Part shown: in pieces, positions 45,011-53,845 of the stretch | Layout: the number at the start of each line of letters is the position of its first letter | How positions within the stretch are numbered: the first letter of the stretch is position 1 | NCBI RefSeq assembly: GCF_021462285.1 | Contig: NZ_CP082787.1 | Span: 2,108,001 to 2,172,000, forward strand | Source: Serratia entomophila | GTDB lineage: Bacteria; Pseudomonadota; Gammaproteobacteria; Enterobacterales; Enterobacteriaceae | Direction of reading: 5' to 3' | DNA length: 64,000 nt | Notes under the pieces: generated by a model | What the model saw: only the letters and a program-made list of their open reading frames with translations | The model's database searches: none | Told to the model about the DNA's origin: nothing | Position numbers and translations under genes: made by a program

Positions 45011-46623
45011 GCCATGCCTCCTTTCAGGCTGTCCAGCACCCGGTCGGCCATGTGCAACGCCAGCGCCACGCCGGTCAGGGTGGAGTTGACGGTGGAAGCG
45101 GAAGGCATGACGCCGGTGCCGGCGATGAACAGGTTCGGGTGATCGTGGCTGCGGCAGTCGCCGTCCACCACCGAGTCGCCGCCATCGGCGCCCATGATCA
45201 TGGTGCCGGTGATATGCTGGTTGTTGTCGTAGACGCCGCGTTTGCTGTAGGCCGCTTCGGTGCCGCCCATCTGTTTGACGATGCGTTGGAAATCGAGCAT
45301 CGACTGGTCGTAGCCGCGGTGCACGTATTCGGGGAATTGGTAATACACCTCCAGCTTGGGAATGCCCCAGGCGTCTTTTTCGGTCTTGCTCAGCTGCACG
45401 CGGTTTTCCGGCTCCGGCAGCATCTCCAGCAGGCACTTCAGCAGCACGTAACGTTCGGCCTGAAACGCCAGCTTGTCGTTCAGCGCCTTGCCGTAATAGC
45501 CCTGGCGGATCAGCCGTTCGGTGAGATAGCGCACCGGCGAGGTATTGGCCACGTCGACCCGCAGCGCCGAGCGTTCGGCACGGAAGGCACCGTCGCGCAG
45601 GTTGTTGATGCTGCCGGGGCGCATCGGCCCGCGGCCGAACCAGACAGGTTCGTCGGCGTAGAACTCCACCGAGCTGCCGGGATGGTCCATCAGGTTGCGG
45701 CCCACCATGCCGGAGCCGTTGGCGATGCCGTTCGGGTAGCGCTCGCTGCTGGACAGCAGCAGGATTTTCGGGCTTTCGATGCCGTTGGCGGTCAGCACGA
45801 AGCGCTTGCCGGTGACCCGGTGACTGGCCTTGTTGCGGTCGAGATAGTGCACCGCCACGATATTGCCCTGGCCGTCGGCCTCGATGCGGTGCACCACCGC
45901 ATTGGCCAGGATGCGCACTCCGGCCGCCAGCGCCTTGCGGGCCGAGATGCCGCCGTGATACTGGGCGTCTATCGGGCACACCGGCATGCAGTTGTTATTG
46001 CCGCAGCAGGCCGGGCGGCCGTCGTAGGGCACGCTGTTGCGCGCCTGCGGGCCAATGCCCACTTCGTAGCCCAGGCCGGCGATGCGCTGTTTCAGGCGTT
46101 CGAAGCCGTAAGGCAACGGAATGCCCGGCAGCGGATACGGGCGCGAACGCGGCGAATCCAGGCTGCTGTCGCCGGAAACGCCCATCTGGTATTCCGCCTC
46201 GCAGTAATAGGGCTCCAGCTGTTCATAGCCGATCGGCCAGTCGCGCCCGACGCCATACAGGGTTTTCATCCGCATGTCGTTCGGCAGCAGACGGAACGCC
46301 TGCCCGGCCCAGTGCCAGGTGGTGCCGCCAACGCCGCGCAGATACTGGGCGCGGTAAGGATCCGGTCCCTTTTGAATCAGATAGTTGTTATCGCTCGGCA
46401 CAAACTTCGGCTGCGGCGCCCAGGGTTCGGGCGGGAAGGGCTCGGTGAAATCCCCTTTGAACGGCGAATTGCGGAACAGCTCGACCGCCTCATCGCGCTT
46501 GATCTCCGGCCCGGATTCCAGCATCAACACCGAGGCGCCGGCCTGCGCCATTTTCAACGCCGCCAGGGAACCGGCGATGCCGGCGCCGATCACCACGATA
46601 TCGGCACTTAATGAATCAGACAT
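45007..46623 (-). CDS. GMC flavoprotein subunit of a sugar/aldonate dehydrogenase
   Basis: 538 residues. FAD fold VVIGAGIAGSLAALKMAQAG (10-29), GMC C-terminus FIAGTGVMPSASTVNSTLTG. Four cysteines at 206, 207, 212 and 216 (ACCGNNNCMPVCPIDAQYHGG) match the Fe-S cluster loop of FAD-dependent glucose, gluconate and fructose dehydrogenases. Exact substrate (gluconate, 2-ketogluconate or a polyol) is not decided by sequence. It starts 8 bp inside the small-subunit gene, with which it forms an operon; it would be exported by the small subunit's Tat signal. Confidence 0.9.
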   Translation of the reverse strand: MSDSLSADIVVIGAGIAGSLAALKMAQAGASVLMLESGPEIKRDEAVELFRNSPFKGDFTEPFPPEPWAPQPKFVPSDNNYLIQKGPDPYRAQYLRGVGGTTWHWAGQAFRLLPNDMRMKTLYGVGRDWPIGYEQLEPYYCEAEYQMGVSGDSSLDSPRSRPYPLPGIPLPYGFERLKQRIAGLGYEVGIGPQARNSVPYDGRPACCGNNNCMPVCPIDAQYHGGISARKALAAGVRILANAVVHRIEADGQGNIVAVHYLDRNKASHRVTGKRFVLTANGIESPKILLLSSSERYPNGIANGSGMVGRNLMDHPGSSVEFYADEPVWFGRGPMRPGSINNLRDGAFRAERSALRVDVANTSPVRYLTERLIRQGYYGKALNDKLAFQAERYVLLKCLLEMLPEPENRVQLSKTEKDAWGIPKLEVYYQFPEYVHRGYDQSMLDFQRIVKQMGGTEAAYSKRGVYDNNQHITGTMIMGADGGDSVVDGDCRSHDHPNLFIAGTGVMPSASTVNSTLTGVALALHMADRVLDSLKGGMA

Positions 46624-47137
46624 GGGCGTTCTCCTTGCGGGGCGGTTGCGTCCAGAAATCGGGCTCGCCGGGGCAGTAGCTCGGCGGCGTCAGAGAGCCG
46701 CGCACCAGCTGATAACTGACGATGTTCTCAAAGGCGATGCAGATCCGTTTGGTCGGGGCGCCGACCACGCCGAGATACCAGCCGCTCATCAGCGCCTCAT
46801 ACAGGTCGGCGAGGCGTTGCGGCTGCCGTTCAATCAGCGCATGCAAGGCTTCGCCGCGCAGATCGGCATGCTGAGCCAGCAGCTCGCCAAGCAGGGTTAT
46901 TTGATGTTCAAGCTGTGGAAACAGCGGCCGTAACGCGGCGTGCAGCCGCTGCGCCAGCCGCGGGTCCGGCAGCGGTATGCCGGTCAGCAGGCGGGAAATG
47001 GCCAGGAAATTTTCCGGCATGGCGGCCGGTTGCGGCAGGGCGAAAGCGACGCGGCCCAGCAGGCTCTGGCCGACGGCGCCAGCCATCAACAGGCCAGCCG
47101 AACCGAGCACCAGCCGGCGGCGAGAAAGTGCGATCAT
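46616..47137 (-). CDS. Small subunit of the sugar dehydrogenase, Tat-exported
   Basis: 173 residues starting MIALSRRRLVLGSAGLLMAG, a twin-arginine-type signal (SRRRLVLGS). The mature part (PENFLAISRLLTGIPLPDPRLAQRLHAAL and CIAFENIVSYQLVRGSLTPPSYCPGEPDFW) fits the FAD-sorbitol-dehydrogenase small-subunit family, which folds and exports the flavoprotein. First of three overlapping genes of the complex. Confidence 0.87.
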   Translation of the reverse strand: MIALSRRRLVLGSAGLLMAGAVGQSLLGRVAFALPQPAAMPENFLAISRLLTGIPLPDPRLAQRLHAALRPLFPQLEHQITLLGELLAQHADLRGEALHALIERQPQRLADLYEALMSGWYLGVVGAPTKRICIAFENIVSYQLVRGSLTPPSYCPGEPDFWTQPPRKENAHV

Positions 47138-47174
47138 CAGGGGCGGCTCCTTGAACTGAGTAGTAGGTCCGTGG

Positions 47175-47639
47175 TTATTTCAGCGCGCCGGCCGCGGTGG
47201 CGGACGCCTGGTTGTCAGTCTCCTGCTTCGGCGTGCTGACGCCGACTGCGCCGACCACTTCACCGTTCAGCGTCAGCGGGTAACCGCCGCCCAGCGCGAC
47301 CGCGTGCGGAATGCTCAACACGGTGGTTTCGCCGCCCTGCAGGCGCTGCATAAATTTCAGCGAAGGGGTGCGGTACAGCGCCGACGTGCGCGCTTTGCCG
47401 ATCGACGCGTCGACGCAGCCGGGGGGCGCGCCATCGAAGCGCTGGAAGGCCAGCAGGCTGCCGGCGCTATCGACTACCGCCGCACAGCCGGTGCTGTTTT
47501 GCGCTTTCAGGCTGGATTGCACGCTGGCGATCGCCAGGTTGGCCTGGGCGTTGTCCAACTGCGGGTGCAGGGCGGCTGCGGCATGGCCGCTGGCCAGCGC
47601 CAGCAAGGCTGCGGCGCTCAGAGGGATGAGATGTTTCAT
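47175..47639 (-). CDS. Exported HbpS/GlcG-like heme-binding family protein
   Basis: 154 residues with signal peptide MKHLIPLSAAALLALASGHA. The mature domain is of the GlcG/HbpS type: LKAQNSTGCAAVVDSAGSLLAFQRFDGAPPGCVDASIGKARTSALY, then GGYPLTLNGEVVGAVGVS. HbpS of Streptomyces binds heme and senses redox stress. It precedes the dehydrogenase genes by 37 bp on the same strand, so probably the same operon. Confidence 0.82.
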   Translation of the reverse strand: MKHLIPLSAAALLALASGHAAAALHPQLDNAQANLAIASVQSSLKAQNSTGCAAVVDSAGSLLAFQRFDGAPPGCVDASIGKARTSALYRTPSLKFMQRLQGGETTVLSIPHAVALGGGYPLTLNGEVVGAVGVSTPKQETDNQASATAAGALK

Positions 47640-47783
47640 GCGTTGTTTTTCCAGTGCAAAGGGAAGGCAGCTTCCCTGGGGGTAATGTTATAGTTAGCTT
47701 GCTATGAATCTTTTGGTACAAAATACGCAGTTGCTGAGTTGTTAACAATGATTGGCGTATGAAAAATTATGGTTTTTTTGATG

Positions 47784-48671
47784 TTAATCACCGGGTGGGT
47801 AAATTTTGTTCAGCGCCGTCTGCCAAACGAAAGGCGTCAGTTGCGAATAGGCGAGATCTTGCGCCCGCATGGCGTCAACCAGCCCCTGCTGCGTTTCGAC
47901 GGTAGCCAGGCTCTGGTGGGGTTCTATCCCGACGTCGCGCAGCGTCTGCACCACCTCACGCATCTCTTCGGCCCGCCGCTTGCCGTGTTCCGCCACCCGG
48001 CCGATCAGGTAGTGGGGAAGCTGCTCGTCCCAGCCGAGCGACGGGAAACTGGCGTGCAGCGACGCCAGCACCGGCTGATCCACGCCGTAGCGCTGGGCGG
48101 CGCGCAGACACTCGGTAGTCAGCGCCTCCAGCCCTTTGATCATCACGCTGCGGCACATTTTGATCGCCGAAGCTTCACCGACGCTGGCGCTGTAGACCCG
48201 GCTGTTGAACCCCAACGCATTAAGCCGCGCGCCGATTTCCGCCGCATCGGCACCGCCCAGCAGCAGCGGAGTTTTGAGGCGTTGCGGCGGCACCGGCGCC
48301 ATCACCGCCACGTCGATATAGCCTGCGCCGCCGGCGGTCACCGCCTCCGCGGCGGCGCGTTTGGTATTGGGTGCGACGGAGTTGAGATCCAGCCAGGTTT
48401 GCCCCGCCCGCAGCAGCGGCGCGCACTGCTGCGCCACCGCCAGCGCGTTGGCGGCGGTGACGGCGGAAAACACCAGGTCGGCGCCTGCCAGCGCCTGCGG
48501 GAGCGAAGAGGCCAGCACGGCGCCGCAGGCCGCCGCTTTCTGCGCCATGGCAAGCGAAAGTTGGCTGTCATAGGCGCAAACGGCGAGGTGCTGCGCCCGC
48601 AGCTCCTGCGCCAGAATGCCGCCCACTTCGCCGAAGCCGATCAGCGCCACTGAAGGTAGAGTCGGGTTCAT
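47784..48671 (-). CDS. 6PGDH-like NAD(P)-dependent dehydrogenase in the gallate operon
   Basis: 295 residues, start MNPTLPSVALIGFGEVGGIL, a Rossmann GxGxxG variant. A central DLVFSAVTAANALAVAQQC and DVAVMAPVPPQRLKTPLLLGG resemble the beta-hydroxyacid dehydrogenase superfamily, and the C-terminal domain (IKMCRSVMIKGLEALTTECLRAAQRYGV) is of the DUF1932 type. Last gene of galB-galC-galD-this gene. It may reduce or oxidise a keto or hydroxy diacid made by the pathway; the function is not known. Confidence 0.8.
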   Translation of the reverse strand: MNPTLPSVALIGFGEVGGILAQELRAQHLAVCAYDSQLSLAMAQKAAACGAVLASSLPQALAGADLVFSAVTAANALAVAQQCAPLLRAGQTWLDLNSVAPNTKRAAAEAVTAGGAGYIDVAVMAPVPPQRLKTPLLLGGADAAEIGARLNALGFNSRVYSASVGEASAIKMCRSVMIKGLEALTTECLRAAQRYGVDQPVLASLHASFPSLGWDEQLPHYLIGRVAEHGKRRAEEMREVVQTLRDVGIEPHQSLATVETQQGLVDAMRAQDLAYSQLTPFVWQTALNKIYPPGD

Positions 48672-48684
48672 AGATTCTCCTGGA

Positions 48685-49776
48685 TTATTCTGGCCATACC
48701 GCGCCGGGTATGCAGACCTGGCCGGCAAATATCAGCCGCGCGCTGCGCAGCAGCCCGGCACCCCGCAGCGAATCGGCGCCTTCGCGCGCCGGATCGCGCT
48801 GCAGCAGCACGCCGAACTCGCCGCTGGGATGCTCGACGCTCAGGCGCAGCTCGGCGGCGTCGCCAACGCGGGCCAGCCCCTGCGCCACGCTGCCGGGGAT
48901 CAGGCAGGCGGTGGCGACGCTGACCGCACCGAGCACGCCAATCGAGGCATGGCAGCGGTGCGGGATGAAGGTACGGCTGCTGATCGCGCCGCCGTGGCGC
49001 GCCTCGGCGATCAGGGTCATTTTCGGTACCGTGCGTTGGCTGACGTCGCCCAGGTTCATTAGCGGCCCGGCCTGCAGGCGAATGCTTTCCAGCCGCGCCT
49101 TCAGTTCCGCATCCGCATCCAACTGCTCGCGGCTTTCATAGCCGCTGCGGCCCAGATCCGCCGCGCGCACCAGCACCACCGGCATGCCGTTGTCGATACA
49201 GGTCACGGCGACGCCGTCAAAACTGTTTTGCGGGCGGCCGGTCGGCAGCAGGGCGCCGCAGCTGGAGCCGGCGATGTCGTTGAAGGTCAGCGCGATTTCC
49301 GCCGCGCGGCCGGGAACGCCGTCTATCGCCAGCTCGCCGTCGTACCGCACTTCACCGGCGGGCGTGGCGATGCGCGCCAGCGCAGTCTGGCCGGTGTTCT
49401 GCATGAAGATGCGCACTTCGGTCACTTCGTCGCCGGCGCTGACCAGCCCGCGCTCAATGGCGAAGGGGCCGACCGCCGCCAGAATGTTGCCGCAGTTCTG
49501 CCCGTAGTCGACCTGCGGACGATCGACGCCGACCTGAGCGAACAGGTAGTCGACGTCGGCGTCCGGGCGGGCGGAACGCTTGACTATCGCTACCTTACTG
49601 GTCAGCGGATCGGCGCCGCCGAGGCCGTCGATTTGCCGCAGATCCGGCGAACCCATCACCGCCAGCAGCACGGCGTCACGTTGCGCGGGCTCGGCGGGCA
49701 GATCGTCTGCGAGGAAGAAGGCGCCTTTTGACGTGCCGCCGCGCATCAGCAGGCAAGGGATTCGGCGTTGGCGCAT
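48685..49776 (-). CDS. galD: 4-oxalomesaconate tautomerase GalD
   Basis: 363-residue PrpF-family isomerase converting the enol/keto forms of 4-oxalomesaconate after gallate ring opening. Begins MRQRRIPCLLMRGGTSKGAFFLADDLP; VDYGQNCGNILAAVGPFAIERG and HRCHASIGVLGAVSVATACLIPGS carry the two catalytic Cys/Lys regions of the family. The gene lies 1 bp past galC and 13 bp before the dehydrogenase gene. Confidence 0.92.
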   Translation of the reverse strand: MRQRRIPCLLMRGGTSKGAFFLADDLPAEPAQRDAVLLAVMGSPDLRQIDGLGGADPLTSKVAIVKRSARPDADVDYLFAQVGVDRPQVDYGQNCGNILAAVGPFAIERGLVSAGDEVTEVRIFMQNTGQTALARIATPAGEVRYDGELAIDGVPGRAAEIALTFNDIAGSSCGALLPTGRPQNSFDGVAVTCIDNGMPVVLVRAADLGRSGYESREQLDADAELKARLESIRLQAGPLMNLGDVSQRTVPKMTLIAEARHGGAISSRTFIPHRCHASIGVLGAVSVATACLIPGSVAQGLARVGDAAELRLSVEHPSGEFGVLLQRDPAREGADSLRGAGLLRSARLIFAGQVCIPGAVWPE

Positions 49777-49777
49777 A

Positions 49778-50491
49778 TCAATCCTCCAGCAGGTCGGCTG
49801 AGTCGTAATATTTCAGGCCTTTTTCCGCCAGCCGCGGCCGCATCCGGTAGATATCCAGCCCCAGTTCACCGTTGGCCATGCGCAGCCGCTTGCTCTCTTC
49901 CAATTCCGCGCGTTGGCGGCTGGCCGCCAGCACGCCCTCGGCTTCCGGCTGGCGCACCACCACCACGCCGTCGTCATCGGCGACGATCGCATCGCCGGGG
50001 TAGATAAGCTGCCCGGCGCACACCAGCGGCACGTTGACCGAGCCGAGCGTCTCCTTCACCGTGCCCTGGGCGTAAACCGCCCGTGACCACACCGGGAAGC
50101 CCATTTCGCGCAGCGTGCGGGTATCGCGCACGCCGAGGTCGGCCACCAGGCCGCGCACGCCGCGCGCTTTGAGCGAGGTGGCCAGCAGGTCGCCGAAGTA
50201 GCCGTCGCCACAGGGGGAGGTCGGCGCGACCACCAGAATATCGCCCGGCCGGCACTGTTCCACCGCCACGTGGAACATCCAGTTATCGCCCGGCGCCACC
50301 AGCACCGTCACCGCGCTGCCGGCGATGGCCAGATCTTGCTGAATCGGGCGAATGGCCGGATCCAGCAGCCCTTTGCGGCCCTGCGCTTCATGTACCGTCG
50401 CCACGCCGAAAGCCGCCAGCCCATCAAGGGTGCTGCCGCCGGCGCGCGGAATATTGCGGATAACCACGCCTTTTTTGCCGATGATGCTCAT
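49778..50491 (-). CDS. galC: 4-carboxy-4-hydroxy-2-oxoadipate aldolase GalC
   Basis: 237-residue class II aldolase (RraA-like fold) that splits 4-carboxy-4-hydroxy-2-oxoadipate into pyruvate and oxaloacetate. Matches [64 protein letters not shown] and [14 protein letters not shown] with the metal/pyruvate-binding residues. The start overlaps the galB stop by 4 bp. An upstream-extended frame is a shadow of galB and is rejected. Confidence 0.93.
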   Translation of the reverse strand: MSIIGKKGVVIRNIPRAGGSTLDGLAAFGVATVHEAQGRKGLLDPAIRPIQQDLAIAGSAVTVLVAPGDNWMFHVAVEQCRPGDILVVAPTSPCGDGYFGDLLATSLKARGVRGLVADLGVRDTRTLREMGFPVWSRAVYAQGTVKETLGSVNVPLVCAGQLIYPGDAIVADDDGVVVVRQPEAEGVLAASRQRAELEESKRLRMANGELGLDIYRMRPRLAEKGLKYYDSADLLED

Positions 50492-51228
50492 GCCAGCTCC
50501 CCCGTAACCCGAGGGAAGATGCTCTGATAGCCTTCGCCGTAGATGATGTTTTTGCTGCTGGTGATGCCGACGTTGCGCTTGGCCTGCACGCCACGCTGTT
50601 GGGCGACGCGGGTGTAGTATTCCCACAGGTGCTCCTGGCCGGCCATGCATTGGATGGCCTGGTACTTTTTGTCCCACACCTCGGTGATGTCCAGCAGCAC
50701 GTCCGGTTTCCACTCGCACTGTTCCGGCTGGTGCGGTTCGAACAGGTAGACCGGCGGCGCGCCGACGATCGGCTCACCCGGCCGGTAGCCTTCGGCCTGG
50801 GCGATGATGCGCGCCTCCTGCGTCAGGTGGGTGGCCAGCGGATGGTCGTAGTTATAGGGATCTTTCAGTGAATGCGTCAGCACGAAGTGCGGCTGCACCC
50901 GGCGGAACACGTCCGCCAGGCGGAACAGCGCCTCTTTGTCGGCGCGCAGCGGGTAGTCGCCCATGTCGAAAAATTCGATGCTGGCGCCGAGGATCTCGGC
51001 GGCGGCCTGCGCCTCCTCGCGGCGTGCAGCCTTCACCCGTTGTTCGGTCATTTCGCCCTTGCGCCACAGTTTGGCGGATTCGCCGCGTTCGCCAAACGAC
51101 AGGCAGACCACGTGCACCTGATAGCCGAGCCGGCCGTGCAGCGCGATAGCGCCGCCGGCGCGCCAGACAAAGTCGGCGGAATGGGCGCTGACCACCAGGG
51201 CGGTTTTGTTCGGGGTTGCATCACTCAT
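50488..51228 (-). CDS. galB: 4-oxalomesaconate hydratase GalB
   Basis: 246-residue PIG-L/LmbE-fold zinc enzyme hydrating 4-oxalomesaconate to 4-carboxy-4-hydroxy-2-oxoadipate. The family's [15 protein letters not shown] motif (usually AHPDD) and [22 protein letters not shown] are present. Start [10 protein letters not shown]. First gene of the leftward galBCD operon, divergent from the LysR regulator with 129 bp between starts. Confidence 0.92.
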   Translation of the reverse strand: MSDATPNKTALVVSAHSADFVWRAGGAIALHGRLGYQVHVVCLSFGERGESAKLWRKGEMTEQRVKAARREEAQAAAEILGASIEFFDMGDYPLRADKEALFRLADVFRRVQPHFVLTHSLKDPYNYDHPLATHLTQEARIIAQAEGYRPGEPIVGAPPVYLFEPHQPEQCEWKPDVLLDITEVWDKKYQAIQCMAGQEHLWEYYTRVAQQRGVQAKRNVGITSSKNIIYGEGYQSIFPRVTGELA

Positions 51229-51357
51229 TTTCGGGTTCCTTCGGTCTCGGGGATTCACTCCATGCTGGCAGCTCCGGCCGGCGGCGGATAATTCATTTGA
51301 TTGCAGCAGGTATGCGTTTTATTTATATTGCCAGCAGGCCGAAGCGGGGAGGATAGA

Positions 51358-52575
51358 ATGGAATATGACGAAAGTGCGCTGACAAACCTGATGCAAATCA
51401 GGGCATTCAGCCAGGTGGTGGCGCAGGGCAGCGTATCGCGCGCCGCCGCCGAGCTATTCAGAACTCAGTCGGCCATCACCCGTTCGATCCGCGATCTGGA
51501 GCTGCGGCTGGCGGTGCCGCTGTTCGAGCGCCATGCCAGCGGCATGCTGTTGACCGACTTCGGCAAGTGCGTGCTGCCGCGCGCCCGGCGGGCGATAGCC
51601 GAGCTGCATCAGATCCCGGCGCTGCTGCACCGCCTGCAGGGCAAAGGGACGGCGCGCGGCGACGCCGAGCCGCTGTACCTGTTCAACGTGCGGCGGCTGC
51701 AGATTTTTGTCTGCCTGTGCGAAACCCGCCATATGCAAACCGTCGCCACGCTGCTCGGCCTGAGCCAGCCGGCGATCAGCGCCGCGCTGAAGGTGCTGGA
51801 AAACGGCGCCGGCGTGGCGCTGCTGGAACGCACGCCGCACGGCATGGTGCCGTCGCTGGCCGGGCGCGAGATCGAACCCAACGTGCGCCGCGCGCTGAAT
51901 GAGCTGCAGCACATTCCCGCCGACATCGCCGCGCGTCGCGGGGTGCTGGAAGGGCGGGTGCGGGTCGGCGCGCTGCCGCTGGGCCGCACGCGGCTTCTGC
52001 CGCAGGCCATTGTGCAGCTGACGTCGCGCTACCCCGGCGTCAGCGTGGTCACCAACGAAAGCGCGTTTGACGCGCTGGCCAGCGAGCTGCGTTCCGGCGA
52101 TATCGACTTCATCTTCGGTGCGCTGCGGGCCAGCGACTACGCCGCCGATGTCTACAACGAGACGCTGTTCACCGAGGCGATGGTGCTGCTGGCGCGGCGC
52201 GGTCATCCGCTGGCGCAGCCGGGCCTGCAGCCAGGGCAGCTGAAGGAGGCGCGCTGGGTATTGCCGCGTTCGGCCACGCCGGCGCGGCGTTTGCTGGATG
52301 ATTGTTTTCTGGCGATGGAGATACCGGTGGCCAACCCGGTGGTGGAAACCGGCGATCTGGCGCTGGTGCGCGGGCTGCTGCTGAATTCCGACATGCTGGC
52401 TGCGGTCTCCGCGCATCAGCTGGAGCATGAGTTGGCCTCCGGCGAACTGGTGCGGCTGCCGCTGGCGCTGCCCGATACCGAGCGCGCCATCGGGCTGACC
52501 TGCCGCACCGGCAGCCTGCACTCACCGGCGGCGCAGGCGCTGATCGACTGTCTGCGCCAGGTGTGCGCCGCTTAG
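51358..52575 (+). CDS. galR: LysR-family gallate regulator with two helix-turn-helix domains
   Basis: 405 residues, about 100 more than a normal LysR protein. Two winged-helix domains: residues 11-70 ([20 protein letters not shown], then [19 protein letters not shown]) and 110-170 ([20 protein letters not shown], then [19 protein letters not shown]). An effector domain follows from about 200 ([32 protein letters not shown]). Placed between the two gal operons, so probably the activator of both. Start MEYDESAL follows GGGAGGA. The symbol is inferred by context with Pseudomonas galR. Confidence 0.8.
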   Translation: MEYDESALTNLMQIRAFSQVVAQGSVSRAAAELFRTQSAITRSIRDLELRLAVPLFERHASGMLLTDFGKCVLPRARRAIAELHQIPALLHRLQGKGTARGDAEPLYLFNVRRLQIFVCLCETRHMQTVATLLGLSQPAISAALKVLENGAGVALLERTPHGMVPSLAGREIEPNVRRALNELQHIPADIAARRGVLEGRVRVGALPLGRTRLLPQAIVQLTSRYPGVSVVTNESAFDALASELRSGDIDFIFGALRASDYAADVYNETLFTEAMVLLARRGHPLAQPGLQPGQLKEARWVLPRSATPARRLLDDCFLAMEIPVANPVVETGDLALVRGLLLNSDMLAAVSAHQLEHELASGELVRLPLALPDTERAIGLTCRTGSLHSPAAQALIDCLRQVCAA

Positions 52576-53000
52576 AGCTGCGCAGCCTGCATCAGCGCGT
52601 AGCGGTAGCCCTGAATGCCGAAACCGCAGATCACGCCGTGGGCCACGTCGGACAGATAGGAATGGTGGCGAAACGGCTCCCGCTTGTGCACGTTGGTGAT
52701 ATGCACTTCGAACAGCGGCAGCGCCACGGCTGTGACGGCGTCACGTATCGCCACCGAGGTGTGGGTCCAGGCCGCCGGGTTGATCACCAACGCCTGCGCC
52801 TGGCCGCGGGTTTGCTGGATCCAGTCAATCATTTCCCCCTCGTGGTTGGTCTGGCGAAACTCGAGGTTAACCTCCAGCTCGGCGGCGGTGTCGCGGCACA
52901 GCCGTTCGATGGTCGCCAGCGTATTATGGCCATAGGTTTCCGGTTCGCGGGTGCCCAGCAGATTGAGGTTGGGGCCGTTGAGCACGTAAATGGTCTTCAT
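52572..53000 (-). CDS. aroQ: Type II 3-dehydroquinate dehydratase AroQ
   Basis: 142-residue dodecameric dehydroquinase. Catalytic elements: [17 protein letters not shown] with the Arg and Tyr, [17 protein letters not shown], and [16 protein letters not shown] plus [18 protein letters not shown]. Start MKTIYVLN. Placed as the last gene of the operon with the permease, gallate dioxygenase and amidohydrolase, it suggests quinate or dehydroquinate funnelling through 3-dehydroshikimate rather than aromatic amino-acid biosynthesis. Overlaps the galR stop by 4 bp. Confidence 0.92.
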   Translation of the reverse strand: MKTIYVLNGPNLNLLGTREPETYGHNTLATIERLCRDTAAELEVNLEFRQTNHEGEMIDWIQQTRGQAQALVINPAAWTHTSVAIRDAVTAVALPLFEVHITNVHKREPFRHHSYLSDVAHGVICGFGIQGYRYALMQAAQL

Positions 53001-53014
53001 GGTTTTTCTCCGGG

Positions 53015-53845
53015 TTAATCGGCAAAGCCAAACAGCCTCTGCGGCGTTTGCCATAAAATCTGTCGGCGGGTGGGGGCGTCAGGGAACAGCTGCTCCGCCA
53101 GCATCAGCAGCGTGCCCATGTCCATCCGTTCGGTGGCGCGCAGGAATGGCCAGTCCGACCCCCACATGCATTTTTCACCGCCGTAGGCGCTCAGCAGCGC
53201 CTGCAGGTAAGGCTGGCCGTCGCTGAACGGATAGCGCTGACGGGAAAACTTCGCCAGCCCCGACAGCTTGACGTAGGTGTGTTCACGCTGCGCGAGCGAC
53301 AGCAACGCCTGAAACGCCGGCTGTTGCAGGCCGGCGCGCACGTCCGGCCGCCCCGAGTGGTCGAACAGCAGCCGGGTGCGGCTGCGCGCCAGCAGCGGCA
53401 TCAGCGCCGGCAGTTGGTCGTCCTGCACCTGAATTTGCGCGTACATGCCCAGCTCCGCCAAACGGCCCATCAGCCCGTCCAGCCGCAGAAAAGGTTCGAC
53501 GCCGAGCATCGCCACGTTGAGCGCGATGCCAACCACCCCCTGCGCCTGCAGGCTCGCCAGCGTCTGGCTGTCGGCGTCGCGCGGCACCACCGCGATGCCC
53601 TTGTGGCGGCCTTCGCCTTCTGCCAGCGCCGCCAGCAGATAGCGGTTGTCGGTGTTGTAGGCCGAGGTGGGGCCGACGATCAGCGAATGGCGGATGCCGT
53701 AGGCCTGCATCACCGCGCGGTAATGTTCGAGCGTAGCCAGCTCGTGGCCCGCCGGGTGATAGCCGCTGTCCGCCGCGTAGGGAAAGCGCTGCGGATCGAA
53801 GATGTGATGGTGACAGTCGATTTTAGGCTGATCGAAAATGCTCAT
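53015..53845 (-). CDS. Amidohydrolase of the 2-pyrone-4,6-dicarboxylate hydrolase family
   Basis: 276-residue TIM-barrel amidohydrolase_2 protein. Metal-site motif [17 protein letters not shown], then [14 protein letters not shown] and [11 protein letters not shown], as in LigI/PDC hydrolase. LigI converts 2-pyrone-4,6-dicarboxylate to oxalomesaconate. PDC arises spontaneously from the gallate and protocatechuate cleavage routes, so the enzyme would return it to the pathway. The start overlaps the galA stop by 4 bp. Assignment to PDC is by context. Confidence 0.78.
   Translation of the reverse strand: MSIFDQPKIDCHHHIFDPQRFPYAADSGYHPAGHELATLEHYRAVMQAYGIRHSLIVGPTSAYNTDNRYLLAALAEGEGRHKGIAVVPRDADSQTLASLQAQGVVGIALNVAMLGVEPFLRLDGLMGRLAELGMYAQIQVQDDQLPALMPLLARSRTRLLFDHSGRPDVRAGLQQPAFQALLSLAQREHTYVKLSGLAKFSRQRYPFSDGQPYLQALLSAYGGEKCMWGSDWPFLRATERMDMGTLLMLAEQLFPDAPTRRQILWQTPQRLFGFAD

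Noticed and set aside
45011..45979. Upstream extension of the cytochrome c gene to 754 residues
   Set aside because: The added part is the reverse-frame shadow of the flavoprotein gene. The signal peptide begins at the GTG at 45010, which overlaps the flavoprotein stop.
50492..50719. N-terminal extension of GalC
   Set aside because: Shadow of galB. The family start MSIIGKKG lies at 50491 and overlaps the galB stop by 4 bp.
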